Positions 1 through 8,183 of a DNA stretch of 20,416 nt are shown here, in pieces. A program made the position numbers and the translations under genes. The notes beneath the pieces were generated by a model. The model did not search any database, had not been told where the DNA came from, and worked only from the letters and a program-made list of their open reading frames with translations. Position 1 is the first letter of the stretch, and each line of letters opens with the position of its first letter. This stretch comes from Nitrospiraceae bacterium (lineage in GTDB: Bacteria > Nitrospirota > Nitrospiria > Nitrospirales > UBA8639), in NCBI GenBank assembly GCA_020632595.1, contig JACKFF010000027.1:1-20416 (forward strand), written 5' to 3'.

Positions 1-29
1 GAGTCAGTCGAGAGAAACACTTCAGAGGT

Positions 30-722
30 TCAAGGGTGGAGGGCTTTGGCTGTGTTGATGAGGTCTGGATGGGCGTGGAGAGCGGATAGGATGGATTCCC
101 CGGAATCGGTTCCTTTGGGTTCAAACCCTAGTGTATACAAGCCTTCGGGTGTTGGGCCGTGTATTATTTGCCCGCCAAGTTTCTGCACCAGGCGGCGAAT
201 ATTGATTTCCTGTGCCGTTTCGACGAATGTGACCTGAATTTTGATGCGCGGGATTCCTGGAGTTTCTTGTGGAACCCCACGTTCAATCACCGGACTTGAG
301 CCAGGTGAGATCTTTCCTTCCGGCCCTCCGAGAACTGAGACCAAAAGGACTGCCTGTCCGACAATCAATAGGCTGGCAAGGGCCGGGGCCCATCGGACTT
401 CGAACAGTGAACGAAAGGTTCTTTCAATCGATTCCCACCAGGAGTTCTCGTCTCCCTGGCGAACAGTTGTTGGGGCTGATTGAGGTTGACGTTGAATACG
501 GCGCATGACCTCGTCAAAAGCTGCTGGTGAAGGCCCTGGCCGTTTTTCGATGGCGGTTTGTAATGCGGTATGTATGCTCCTGGTCTCCTGAAGGTCCTGT
601 CGGCAGGAGGCGCATGATTTCAAATGAAGTTCGACCTCTTCGCGCTCTTTGGTCGTCAGCGTCCGGCTGACATAGCCCGGGAGGAGGGTTGCCTCGGTAT
701 GAATCGGTTCTTCGGGTTCCAT
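30..722 (-). CDS. Zinc-finger (zf-HC2 type) transmembrane anti-sigma factor
   Basis: This 230-residue protein probably holds the ECF sigma factor encoded just upstream at the inner membrane. The N-terminal part carries the HxxxCxxC signature of zinc-binding anti-sigma domains (H33, C37, C40). A linker rich in Pro and Gln follows, then one hydrophobic segment at about residues 112-131, which predicts a single membrane span with the C-terminal 95 or so residues outside the cytoplasm. That C-terminal part (about 158-230) looks like a small alpha/beta sensor domain; I do not assign it to a named family. The gene starts 5 bp after the sigma factor's stop codon, and a GAGGAA-type ribosome site lies about 14 bases before the ATG, so the two are almost certainly co-transcribed. 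The anti-sigma role follows from the zinc motif, the membrane span and the neighbour; the signal it senses cannot be read from the sequence. Confidence 0.85.
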   Translation of the reverse strand: MEPEEPIHTEATLLPGYVSRTLTTKEREEVELHLKSCASCRQDLQETRSIHTALQTAIEKRPGPSPAAFDEVMRRIQRQPQSAPTTVRQGDENSWWESIERTFRSLFEVRWAPALASLLIVGQAVLLVSVLGGPEGKISPGSSPVIERGVPQETPGIPRIKIQVTFVETAQEINIRRLVQKLGGQIIHGPTPEGLYTLGFEPKGTDSGESILSALHAHPDLINTAKALHP

Positions 723-727
723 CTCGT

Positions 728-1312
728 TTAAATAATTTCCTCTGTCACTCCCTGGAGCTGGAGACTCTTTTTGAGCTGCTGCTTGGCATAGTACACTCTC
801 GTTTTTACCGTATTAACCGGAATGTTCAATAATTTTCCAATTTCCGGATAGGAGAGTTCTTCAAAGAACGCCATATGCAAAATCTCCCGATGATCCGGTG
901 ATAAGGTCATGAGTCCCTGGTTGGTGAGTTCGGCCATCCGTTTCTGTTGTGTATCGTGTAACGGATTTTCTTGGGACTCTGCTGTCTCGATGATGTCCTC
1001 CAAGGGTATGCCGCCCCTTTGCTGGCTGGTGACTTTGCGCAAAGCGTCCACGGCCTTATGATGGGCAATCCCAAAAATCCAGGTGGAAACTTTTGATTGT
1101 CCTTGAAAGGTCTGAAGGCCTTTCCAGATGGCCAGCATGACTTCCACTAAGGTTTCCTCAGCTAATGTCGCCTCATTCAGAATCGTCATGAGGTATTGGA
1201 ATACCCGTTTTTCATATCGTTGATAGAGGATAGCAAAGGCTTCCTGGTTATTCGGGATGCAGGATTGGAGCAAGTCTGAATCTGTGAGGTCCTGCCAGTT
1301 GGTCGAGCTCAT
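728..1312 (-). CDS. ECF-type RNA polymerase sigma factor
   Basis: This 194-residue protein has the two-domain layout of extracytoplasmic-function sigma factors. The sigma-2 region spans about residues 25-95 and includes the region 2.4 pattern STWIFGIAHHKAVDALRK at 76-93. The sigma-4 region spans about 132-185 with the helix-turn-helix pattern LSYPEIGKLLNIPVNTVKTR at 153-172. There is no sigma-3 region, as expected. The linker at 97-125 is acidic and Gln-rich. The ATG at 1312 is the first possible start, since an in-frame stop lies just upstream; the bases in front of it are C-rich and show no good ribosome site. The partner anti-sigma gene follows directly, and a caspase-like gene is divergent, which suggests that this factor controls the caspase gene, its own operon, or both. 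That target assignment is inference. Confidence 0.9.
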   Translation of the reverse strand: MSSTNWQDLTDSDLLQSCIPNNQEAFAILYQRYEKRVFQYLMTILNEATLAEETLVEVMLAIWKGLQTFQGQSKVSTWIFGIAHHKAVDALRKVTSQQRGGIPLEDIIETAESQENPLHDTQQKRMAELTNQGLMTLSPDHREILHMAFFEELSYPEIGKLLNIPVNTVKTRVYYAKQQLKKSLQLQGVTEEII

Positions 1313-1680
1313 GGGGCGGGTGGTTCAATTACAGCTGCAGATCTAGCCGTTGTGCTCCCCGAGTGCGCTGTCAGAAGCGACAATGACCATGTCAGTTGGT
1401 TTTCTAGCATAGGGGAGGAGGCTTCAGAAGACAATAGGCGAGACTGGTAGAGGGGGCAGAGGCAGTTTTAAGGTTGATGGTAAATCATGCCCAATACCCC
1501 CATCTCCCATCTGTGACATGTATCAATTTGACAAGGATAAAGGGTTGATCGGTTTTCTCTGTTCCCTTTGAACCTTTTGGGGAAATGGGGAGACATACCA
1601 CATAACAAAAGGTTGAGAGACGACACAAAGACCGATAGACTATAAACCCATTCCACGGCAGACTTGATAAGAGGTTTATC
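1313..1680. promoter_or_regulatory. Divergent regulatory region between the ECF sigma gene and the caspase gene
   Basis: This 368-bp gap must hold promoters for both directions. No gene is visible in it. An inverted repeat GTTC-N5-GAAC (1561-1573) places GAAC, the core of many ECF -35 elements, on each strand. A weak sigma-70-like pair, TTGAGA (1613-1618) and TAGACT (1636-1641) with 17-bp spacing, lies before the caspase gene. A ribosome site AAGAGG sits 6-7 bases before the caspase ATG. None of the promoter elements is strong, so only the regulatory nature of the region is secure. Confidence 0.45.
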
Positions 1681-3972
1681 ATGAAAAGGTGCCCATTCTT
1701 CCCCACGCTGATCCTTCTTTTCATTGTCGTTCTATTTGTCGGGCACACGTTGATCGTGGCAATGCCTTCGGCATACGGGGCTGGTGCGACTTCGGTCAAA
1801 AGAGCTCTCTTGATCGGTATTGGAAAATATCAGGTTTTGCCACGGCTCCCTGGATCAAAAAATGATATTGATTTGGTGCATCAGGTCCTGCTGTCCCGGT
1901 ATGGGTTTGCCGAGCAGGATATCCACATTATCCGGGACGAAGCAGCAACCAGGGATGGGGTATTGGCCGGGTTACATCGGATTGTGACAGAAGCCGGTCC
2001 CAATGATGTGGTTTATATTCATTATTCAGGGCATGGATCTCAGGTTGAGGATCTGAATGGAGATGAACCGGATGATCAATTGGATGAGACGATTGTTCCG
2101 GCTGATGGCCGGACGGAAGGCGTTCCCGATATTACCGATGATGAGTTGGACGAGATCCTGTCACAATTGAAAACGTCCAAGGCCGTCGTTGTTCTCGATT
2201 CCTGCCATTCCGGGACTGCCACAAGGGGGTTGGAGGTGCGGGTGCGATCCGTTCCGGCGGATCCTCGGGTAAATCTGTATAAAAAAGATGGAGTGGCGAC
2301 ACGGGCCATTGTGCCGGTGAATCTGCATTCCTATGTGCTGTTCAGTGGAGCGGCTTCCCATGAAGAGGCCCTGGATGGGCCGGTGGACGGGCGATACCAT
2401 GGATTTTTTACCCACTCCCTCTTCAAGAGCTTACAATCCTCTCCCATGAATGCCTCGACCCGCGAGATTTTTTCCGGAGCCAAACAGGAACTCAAGAGGA
2501 TTCAAAATCAATTCGGGCGGACCAGTATGCCCGAACCTCAGCTTGAAGCTTCTCAGGCGAGAATGGAGTTGCCATTCTTTTCGGCTCTTGGCGAATCGCC
2601 GGGCCTCCTGAAGGAGCAGACCGGTTCCGCCCGTCGTTCCTGGGTGGCGGTGGAACCGCAAACAGGGAATCATGTGCAGTTAGTGAATGCCCTGACGATT
2701 GGAGCCGATCCCGGTTCGGTATGGGGCATCTATCCGGAAGGAGAAGTGGCATTTGATCCGGCCAAAGCGCAAGCCTTTGCCGTGGTGCAAGCGACAGACG
2801 GTCAGAATGCCCTAGCAGTGATTTCCCCGAAACAAGCCGAAGTATCTTCGAAAAGTCGTGCGGTACTGGTCGCTCCGGCTCCGGAGTCCAAGGCCATTCC
2901 GGTTGCTCTTCGGAACGTTCCACCCGTGCAAGCCAAGCAATTGAAAGAGTTGCTGGAGAAGCAAATGGGTGATGTGAAGTTTGTAGGAGATCAGGAATTC
3001 GCCCGCTTCATTGTAGAAAGCCGGGGGGATGGGCTGCATGTCTTGAGCGCGGATGGCACCAAGGAGTTGATGTCATTGCCTGCAAAGCCCGGGACTCAAG
3101 CGATTGCCGCCTTGTCTCAAGTGCTGGTGCAATCACGGAATGCGTCACAACTATTAAACCTGGAAAATCCCTCGAGCCAAATGAGCGTGAGTGTGCGGGT
3201 GGTTCAGGTCGGAGAGCGGGGTATCGCCGTGGTGAGCGACACAATGGAGGCGCCGGTCTATCATATCCGGAAGGCGAATGAACCCCGCTCCTTGTCCAAC
3301 AGTCTGCAATTGGAAGTCACTTCCGATACGGATGCGTACATCACGATCGTGGATGTGGATGCGGAAGGGAATGTGAATGTGTTGTTCCCGAATTCTTATC
3401 AAAATCCACGGTATTATCCTGATGGCTTCATCAAGGCGGGCCGCACGGTCTTGTTGCCAGATTCATTGCAATCCGGAAACCAAGCGGGATTCCATTTTGA
3501 TTATGCGAATCCTCCTGGCGTGGATACGATCAGGGTCTTTGCGAGTACGACTTCTGAATTGGCCCAACGGATTCGCCAGGCGGTGGAGGGTGGCAATACC
3601 CAGGGTTTTGGAGGACGTTCCCAAATGGCCGGCTCATTAGCCCACTTGGCCAGTTTGAGGCAGGAGTTAGTTGGAAGTGTGACGCGAGGGTTGATTACCG
3701 TTCCTGATGATTCAGTGGCTCCGGTTTCCCAACCCATTATGAGCACTGTGGAGCAAGCACCATTGGCCATGGTCGATCAACTGCCGTCCAAGAATTCCAC
3801 GTCCGAAAACATCGGATATATTCAAGACCGCCCTGCGGAATCTTTTCCACCTGATCCTTCTATGCCGGGGAGTATGAACACAGAGCAAACGATGGATGCT
3901 CAGGCCATGCCGGTTGGGTTGCCGGTCTCTGATTGGACGGCGGTTTCGGTCACGGTTCTGGTTCAACCATAA
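1681..3972 (+). CDS. Exported caspase-family (peptidase C14) protein with C-terminal DUF4384-like domain
   Basis: This 763-residue protein begins with a hydrophobic segment (about residues 8-30) ending in SAYGAG, a probable signal peptide or membrane anchor. The caspase-like domain follows at about 38-300. It has the catalytic His in YSGHGS (H118) and the catalytic Cys in DSCHSG (C175), plus an acidic loop (ITDDELDEIL, 151-160) of the kind seen in Arg/Lys-specific metacaspases. A middle part (about 320-530) is of unclear fold. Near 540-635 lies a beta-rich segment, with LFPN and the preceding DVDAEGNVN, that resembles DUF4384, a domain often joined to bacterial caspases. The tail is Pro- and Ser-rich. 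Both catalytic residues are present, so an active cysteine endopeptidase outside the cytoplasm is likely. Substrates are unknown. The divergent ECF sigma/anti-sigma pair probably regulates it. Codon use resembles that of the neighbours. Confidence 0.88.
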   Translation: MKRCPFFPTLILLFIVVLFVGHTLIVAMPSAYGAGATSVKRALLIGIGKYQVLPRLPGSKNDIDLVHQVLLSRYGFAEQDIHIIRDEAATRDGVLAGLHRIVTEAGPNDVVYIHYSGHGSQVEDLNGDEPDDQLDETIVPADGRTEGVPDITDDELDEILSQLKTSKAVVVLDSCHSGTATRGLEVRVRSVPADPRVNLYKKDGVATRAIVPVNLHSYVLFSGAASHEEALDGPVDGRYHGFFTHSLFKSLQSSPMNASTREIFSGAKQELKRIQNQFGRTSMPEPQLEASQARMELPFFSALGESPGLLKEQTGSARRSWVAVEPQTGNHVQLVNALTIGADPGSVWGIYPEGEVAFDPAKAQAFAVVQATDGQNALAVISPKQAEVSSKSRAVLVAPAPESKAIPVALRNVPPVQAKQLKELLEKQMGDVKFVGDQEFARFIVESRGDGLHVLSADGTKELMSLPAKPGTQAIAALSQVLVQSRNASQLLNLENPSSQMSVSVRVVQVGERGIAVVSDTMEAPVYHIRKANEPRSLSNSLQLEVTSDTDAYITIVDVDAEGNVNVLFPNSYQNPRYYPDGFIKAGRTVLLPDSLQSGNQAGFHFDYANPPGVDTIRVFASTTSELAQRIRQAVEGGNTQGFGGRSQMAGSLAHLASLRQELVGSVTRGLITVPDDSVAPVSQPIMSTVEQAPLAMVDQLPSKNSTSENIGYIQDRPAESFPPDPSMPGSMNTEQTMDAQAMPVGLPVSDWTAVSVTVLVQP

Positions 3973-4026
3973 AGAACAAAGAGATAAGCCAAGGAAAGAT
4001 TGCTCCGTTTCTTGGTGACGACTTCA

Positions 4027-4059
4027 TGAGGCCCCCTCTGTGATGTGTAGGGGGCCTCA
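4027..4059. terminator. Hairpin terminator between convergent genes
   Basis: TGAGGCCCCCT (4027-4037) and AGGGGGCCTCA (4049-4059) form a perfect 11-bp stem with an 11-base loop. It lies 54 bp after the caspase stop codon, and its right arm overlaps the stop codon of the convergent PLP-enzyme gene. The T-tract is weak on both strands, so termination may be bidirectional and only partly intrinsic. Confidence 0.7.
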
Positions 4060-5109
4060 CTCGTTTAAGAGTGAGGAAAACAATTCAAGGGTTGAGCGGA
4101 TGTCGAGACTTGGAGTGTCGCTGGTCCAGGAGATACGGATCGAAAGGCTTGAGGGATGTGAGGGATGGGTGAGAGTTTTCCAGGCAATGGAATGAGTGGA
4201 GGAAAGGGTGTGCATGGCCTGTTCCGTGTGTTCGTTAAGGCAGGCAAACGATAAGATACCGGGAGCCTGCGCCCCGTCCCATTCGATAATCCGAATGCCA
4301 GGATGGTGTCCAAGGCAGATTTTCCATTCCTCTCGCACCTGTTTAAGGCTGCGGTTGTGTAGATCTTGTTGAGCCTTGAGATGGCAGGCTTTGGCAAATC
4401 CGGCGATCAAGCCGATATTCTGGGTGCCCAATTCGTATCCGGCCCAATAGGGTTGTGTTGCTTGGTGACCGTCTTTCCCGACAATCAGCGCACCCGTTCC
4501 CATTGGGCCTGTGCACCATTTATGGCCGGGGAAAAAATACGCATAGGGATAAATTTCCTGAAATGAAACCGGAATATGTCCGACGGCTTGCGCCCCGTCT
4601 ACAATGAGCCGCGTATGGTGTGACTGCGCCAGGTCCTGGATTGCGGTGATGGGAAAGATACGCCCATCAAAATGAGAGACGTGGCTGATGACGATGGCCT
4701 GAACGGGTTGTTCACTTAGAGTGCGTTCAAGCGCGGAAAGGAAGCCGGAGGGGACATCCGGGTCGATCGTAATAACGCGGACTCCACGGTCACGGAGTCT
4801 GTCGATTTCATTGAGAATCGTGGAATTTTCATGAGTGGTGGTCAGCAGGACACTTCCAGGTTCCCAATTGATTCGAGAAAGGACCAGGCTGCATGCAGTT
4901 GTGGTATTGGGCATGAAGGCGAGCCGTTGTCCATCGTTCAACCCCAACCAATCCGAAATGGTCCGTCGGCATGCCTGAAGCGTATCCCGGTAATACTGGA
5001 TGCCGGCTTCTGCATATAACAGGCGACTGAACGTGTTGAGTGTCCGTGAAACTTCCTGCTGTACGTCAGGATGGAACGGAGCGAGTCCAGCCGGGTTGAG
5101 ATAAATCAT
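4057..5109 (-). CDS. PLP-dependent enzyme of the class V aminotransferase fold, candidate EgtE-type C-S lyase
   Basis: This 350-residue protein has the fold-type I PLP core of the NifS/class V family. D171 in VDGAQAVGH should contact the pyridine nitrogen, Q174 lies next to it, and K197 in FPGHKWCTGPMG is the expected Schiff-base lysine. The N-terminal YLNPAGLAPF pattern is the usual substrate-loop start in this family. It lacks an obvious catalytic Cys loop of the cysteine desulfurase kind, so a desulfurase role is less likely. It lies 93 bp downstream of egtD on the same strand. In mycobacteria the PLP enzyme EgtE cleaves hercynylcysteine sulfoxide to ergothioneine, and position next to egtD suggests the same step here. 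That is inference from context; class V enzymes are diverse and the sequence does not fix the substrate. The ATG is close to the conserved start of the domain but has no good ribosome site. Confidence 0.8.
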   Translation of the reverse strand: MIYLNPAGLAPFHPDVQQEVSRTLNTFSRLLYAEAGIQYYRDTLQACRRTISDWLGLNDGQRLAFMPNTTTACSLVLSRINWEPGSVLLTTTHENSTILNEIDRLRDRGVRVITIDPDVPSGFLSALERTLSEQPVQAIVISHVSHFDGRIFPITAIQDLAQSHHTRLIVDGAQAVGHIPVSFQEIYPYAYFFPGHKWCTGPMGTGALIVGKDGHQATQPYWAGYELGTQNIGLIAGFAKACHLKAQQDLHNRSLKQVREEWKICLGHHPGIRIIEWDGAQAPGILSFACLNEHTEQAMHTLSSTHSIAWKTLTHPSHPSSLSIRISWTSDTPSLDIRSTLELFSSLLNE

Positions 5110-5202
5110 GGGAGTAGGTTGGGGAAATACCCTGGGGTTGCGAGGTTAGGTCGGGTCTGAATCCTGATGGTAAAAAGTCGTGCCTCTCTCGAACTATCCG
5201 GC

Positions 5203-6186
5203 TTAGGGTTTTTTGGCGAGCGCGAGGCCAATCAGGTTGTCAGGGTCCGAATACCATTTGACCAAGGCAAAACCCGATGCCGCGAGAAGTGCTTCAGCTA
5301 AGGAGCGGTCATATTTCGTGCTGATTTCGGTGCGGATTTCCTCCCCTTGTTTGAGATGGACTTGTAATCCTAAGTCCTGAATGTCCAGAATTTGATCTTC
5401 TCGTGACCGGAGCCACATTTCAATTCGATGTTCATTATTATTGTATCTGGCAATATGCTCAAACGAATCCGGATCAGCCTGAGATCCGAAATGATGACAA
5501 AGAACCCGAATAATATTTTTGTTAAATTTTGCTGTAATGCCCTCCTTGTCATTATATGCGGCTTCCAGGCGACTTTGTTCCGTGATGAGCTGGACTCCCA
5601 ATAAGAAATAATCTCCGGAAGCCATTTCTGAGTTCACGGAGGAGAGAAACTCCTGAGCGGCAAGGGCGGGCAGGTTGCCGATGGTTCCTCCAAGGATGAC
5701 TACCAGGCGTTTGCCGCCTTCCGGGATATGCTCCAAATGGAAAAGAAAATCTCCTACCACGCCATGGATGTGGAGACCGGGGTACTCGCGGACCAGTTCT
5801 TCGGAGACCCGTCGGACAATGGTTTCATCGACATCAAATGGGACGAAATAGCGCAGTTGGTCAACATTGGCCATGGCATCGAGGAGTACCCGTGTTTTTG
5901 TGGCTGCGCCGGATCCTAATTCCACAAGTTCTTCAGCTCCACTGAGAGCCACAATTTCGTCGGCGCAATTGGTAAGCAGCTGATGCTCGGTCCGGGTTTG
6001 ATAATATTCCGGCAATTCACATATCTGCTCAAACAGGGTGGATCCCCGTTCATCATAAAAGAGTTTCGAAGGGAGGGTTTTGGGGCTTGCTTGCAGACCG
6101 TGGGTGATTTGGGTTTTGACGAAGTCCGGATCTTCTCTGGTTAATGGAAGATCAATGGTTATTGATGGATCTGTTTGTGATGACAT
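5203..6186 (-). CDS. egtD: L-histidine N-alpha-methyltransferase EgtD (hercynine synthase)
   Basis: EgtD transfers three methyl groups from S-adenosylmethionine to histidine, giving hercynine, the first step to ergothioneine. The family pattern is clear throughout. Numbering from the GTG at 6225, there is PKTLPSKLFYDERGSTLFEQ (48-67), LPEYYQTRTEHQLL (71-84), the SAM-binding ELGSGAATKTRVLL (102-115), FVPFDVDE (127-134), GGTIGNL with N184, AYNDKEGITAKFN with Y224, IEMWLRS (268-274) and RTEIS with E300 and S302. The Asn, Tyr, Glu and Ser correspond to residues that bind histidine in the mycobacterial enzyme. I chose the ATG at 6186 (327 residues, the normal family length) because GAGGAGGG lies about 5 bases upstream; the GTG at 6225 with a GAAGG site is the alternative. 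EgtB, the usual partner, is not in the window. Confidence 0.92.
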   Translation of the reverse strand: MSSQTDPSITIDLPLTREDPDFVKTQITHGLQASPKTLPSKLFYDERGSTLFEQICELPEYYQTRTEHQLLTNCADEIVALSGAEELVELGSGAATKTRVLLDAMANVDQLRYFVPFDVDETIVRRVSEELVREYPGLHIHGVVGDFLFHLEHIPEGGKRLVVILGGTIGNLPALAAQEFLSSVNSEMASGDYFLLGVQLITEQSRLEAAYNDKEGITAKFNKNIIRVLCHHFGSQADPDSFEHIARYNNNEHRIEMWLRSREDQILDIQDLGLQVHLKQGEEIRTEISTKYDRSLAEALLAASGFALVKWYSDPDNLIGLALAKKP

Positions 6187-6577
6187 GAGCCCTCCTCGGG
6201 GGTCTACCGTGAACAATATTCTCACCTCTACCTTCAGATGTCAGTGGGGATGACGCCATCGTTGAAATACCACGGGAAGAAAATGTACAGAAAATGAACA
6301 TCCTTCGGCCTACCGTTTTCCCGTGTGATGCTGAATGAGAGAACGTCATCGTTCGATAAGTTCCCTGATCTGCCTTCAATACACAAAATTATAAAGGGGG
6401 CTGTGGATAATGGCGAACGCATTGGAATGGCATCAATAGAACCACTATAACGGCAGAGAGGATTGCGGGCAAGACAAGGGCATAGACGAAATCAGATCAG
6501 TAAGGGGCTTTTTTGTCCGGCAAAATGTCACTTGAGTTGGCGTGCTTTTTCATATTTCAAATGGTAATTGGGTGAGA
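6187..6577. other. 391-bp gap inside the transporter/egtD gene run
   Basis: No convincing gene lies here; the short open frames have no ribosome site and no family resemblance. No clear hairpin terminator follows the permease gene, so transcription from the transporter genes could continue into egtD. The gap is long enough for an internal promoter for egtD and the PLP gene, but I could not pick out a convincing -35/-10 pair. Confidence 0.4.
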
Positions 6578-8173
6578 TTATCGAACCGGTTCCAGGCCGC
6601 GTGGCCGGGCCCATTGTTCTACGCGACCCAAGAGGCCATCAACCGACAGCGCCAATACGGTGGCGGGGAGGGCGCCGGATAATATCAAATTGACGTCCGC
6701 AAGCTGGAGCCCTGCCACGATGGGGACACCCAAACCTCCAGACCCGATAAAGGCGGCCAGTGTGGCTGTCCCGACGGTCCAGATGGCAGAGGTGCGAATG
6801 CCCGCCATAATGGTCGGCGCGGCGAGTGGAAGGCGAATCGTGCGGAGAATTTGCCATTCCGTCATGCCAAGGGCTCGTCCGGTTTCCACAACATTTGGAG
6901 CTGCGTCTCGCAATCCCGAATAGGTATTTCGAAGAATAGGGAATAACGAGTACATCCATAAGGCCATGATGGCGGGGAGCGCTCCCACGCCAAATATCGG
7001 AATCATAAAGGCCAGAAGTGCGATGGATGGAATCGTTTGCAACATGCCGATTATCCGGATGATCGCCTCTGCTCCCCTTCGCCATCGTTCGAGAGCCAGC
7101 CCCAATGGAATGGCGACCAGTATGCCCAGGAACAACCCTAGTCCGGAAAGTCCAAGATGTTCTCCTGTGCGCAGGGCCAGATTGGAACGCTTGGTCCACA
7201 TGTAGGACAAAATGGAATCGGAAGATTCCGTGGTGGCGACTGGTTGGGCGTGATTCTCGGCCACAAGATTGAGTGCCCGTAAGGCGCTATGCGCTACTTG
7301 AGGAACCGGTTCTCCCTGTTCTTGAATCCGGAGATTTAATTCACGCATGCGTGTTGGGTCTATGGCATTGGTGAGCAAATTGATGACCCGTCCCAATTCC
7401 GGATGGCGTTTGAGAATTTCTCCTCGAACGAGTGCTGCGGCCTCATACGGCGGGAAGAAATGACGATCATCTTTCAGGACGACAAAGTCATACACGGCTA
7501 AGCGTCCATCGGTCGTATAGACATCTAAGAGGTCAACCTTTCCTGTATCTGTGGCTTGATATTTCAGGGTCTGTTGCATGCCGATCACTTCCTGAAACTG
7601 TAACCCGTAGGATTTTTTTAACCCCGCCAATCCATCTTCCCGCTGGATAAATTCATACCCGAATCCGGCTTTCATGTGAGGGGCGACACGCACAAGATCG
7701 GAAATCGTTCGGAGCCCTAGGGTTTGTGCTCGATCACGGCGAAGGGCTAGCGCATAAGAATTTTCAAATCCGAGCGGGGCCAGCCACCAGATATCCCATC
7801 GGTGAAGAAACTCCGAGCGAACGCGGTTTAAAACAGACACTCGATCGTGCATCGGTGGTTCACCGAGAATGGTGACGAGCCCTGTTCCTGTGTATTCGGG
7901 ATAGAGATCAATCCCTCCCGTTTTTAAAGCCTCAAAACAGACTTGAGTGCCGGCGAGTCCCAGCCGACGCGTGACGGTTAATTCCGTGCGGGCCTCAATG
8001 AGTTGAGCGAACATTTCCGCCAGGAGCCGGCTTTCCATAAAATTCTTCGATCCCACCACAATAGTGTCAGAGGCCCAAACCGGCGGGGAAAGAGCCCAGA
8101 GCAGTCCAAGAACTCCGACCACGATTCCTCTAGATACTCTTCGTGTATGTGGTCTGATCCGATCGGTGTTCAT
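6578..8173 (-). CDS. Fused substrate-binding and permease protein of an OpuC/ProXW-type ABC importer, candidate EgtU-like
   Basis: This 531-residue protein joins two parts of a betaine-type ABC importer. Residues 1-35 are a signal peptide ending in PVWA. The substrate-binding domain (about 36-305) shows the OpuAC-type pattern, including VGSKNFMESRLLAEM (40-54), IDLYPEYTGTG (88-98) and VDLLDVYTTDGRL (213-225). The permease domain (about 335-525) has hydrophobic helices and the ATPase-contacting EAA loop around TGRALGMTEWQILRTIRLPL (431-450). I chose the ATG at 8173 because it gives a proper signal peptide and starts 10 bp after the ATPase stop; AAGGAG abuts it. A start at 8245 would overlap the ATPase gene by 62 bp. 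The binding domain comes first here, whereas in the characterised ergothioneine importer EgtU, as I recall, the permease comes first. The neighbouring egtD makes ergothioneine or hercynine a plausible substrate; choline or glycine betaine are alternatives. Confidence 0.85.
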   Translation of the reverse strand: MNTDRIRPHTRRVSRGIVVGVLGLLWALSPPVWASDTIVVGSKNFMESRLLAEMFAQLIEARTELTVTRRLGLAGTQVCFEALKTGGIDLYPEYTGTGLVTILGEPPMHDRVSVLNRVRSEFLHRWDIWWLAPLGFENSYALALRRDRAQTLGLRTISDLVRVAPHMKAGFGYEFIQREDGLAGLKKSYGLQFQEVIGMQQTLKYQATDTGKVDLLDVYTTDGRLAVYDFVVLKDDRHFFPPYEAAALVRGEILKRHPELGRVINLLTNAIDPTRMRELNLRIQEQGEPVPQVAHSALRALNLVAENHAQPVATTESSDSILSYMWTKRSNLALRTGEHLGLSGLGLFLGILVAIPLGLALERWRRGAEAIIRIIGMLQTIPSIALLAFMIPIFGVGALPAIMALWMYSLFPILRNTYSGLRDAAPNVVETGRALGMTEWQILRTIRLPLAAPTIMAGIRTSAIWTVGTATLAAFIGSGGLGVPIVAGLQLADVNLILSGALPATVLALSVDGLLGRVEQWARPRGLEPVR

Positions 8174-8183
8174 CTCCTTCCAG

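Noticed and set aside
6187..6225. GTG start that would lengthen EgtD by 13 residues
   Set aside because: It has a GAAGG site, but the ATG at 6186 has the stronger GAGGAGGG site and gives the usual family length. It remains a possible alternative.
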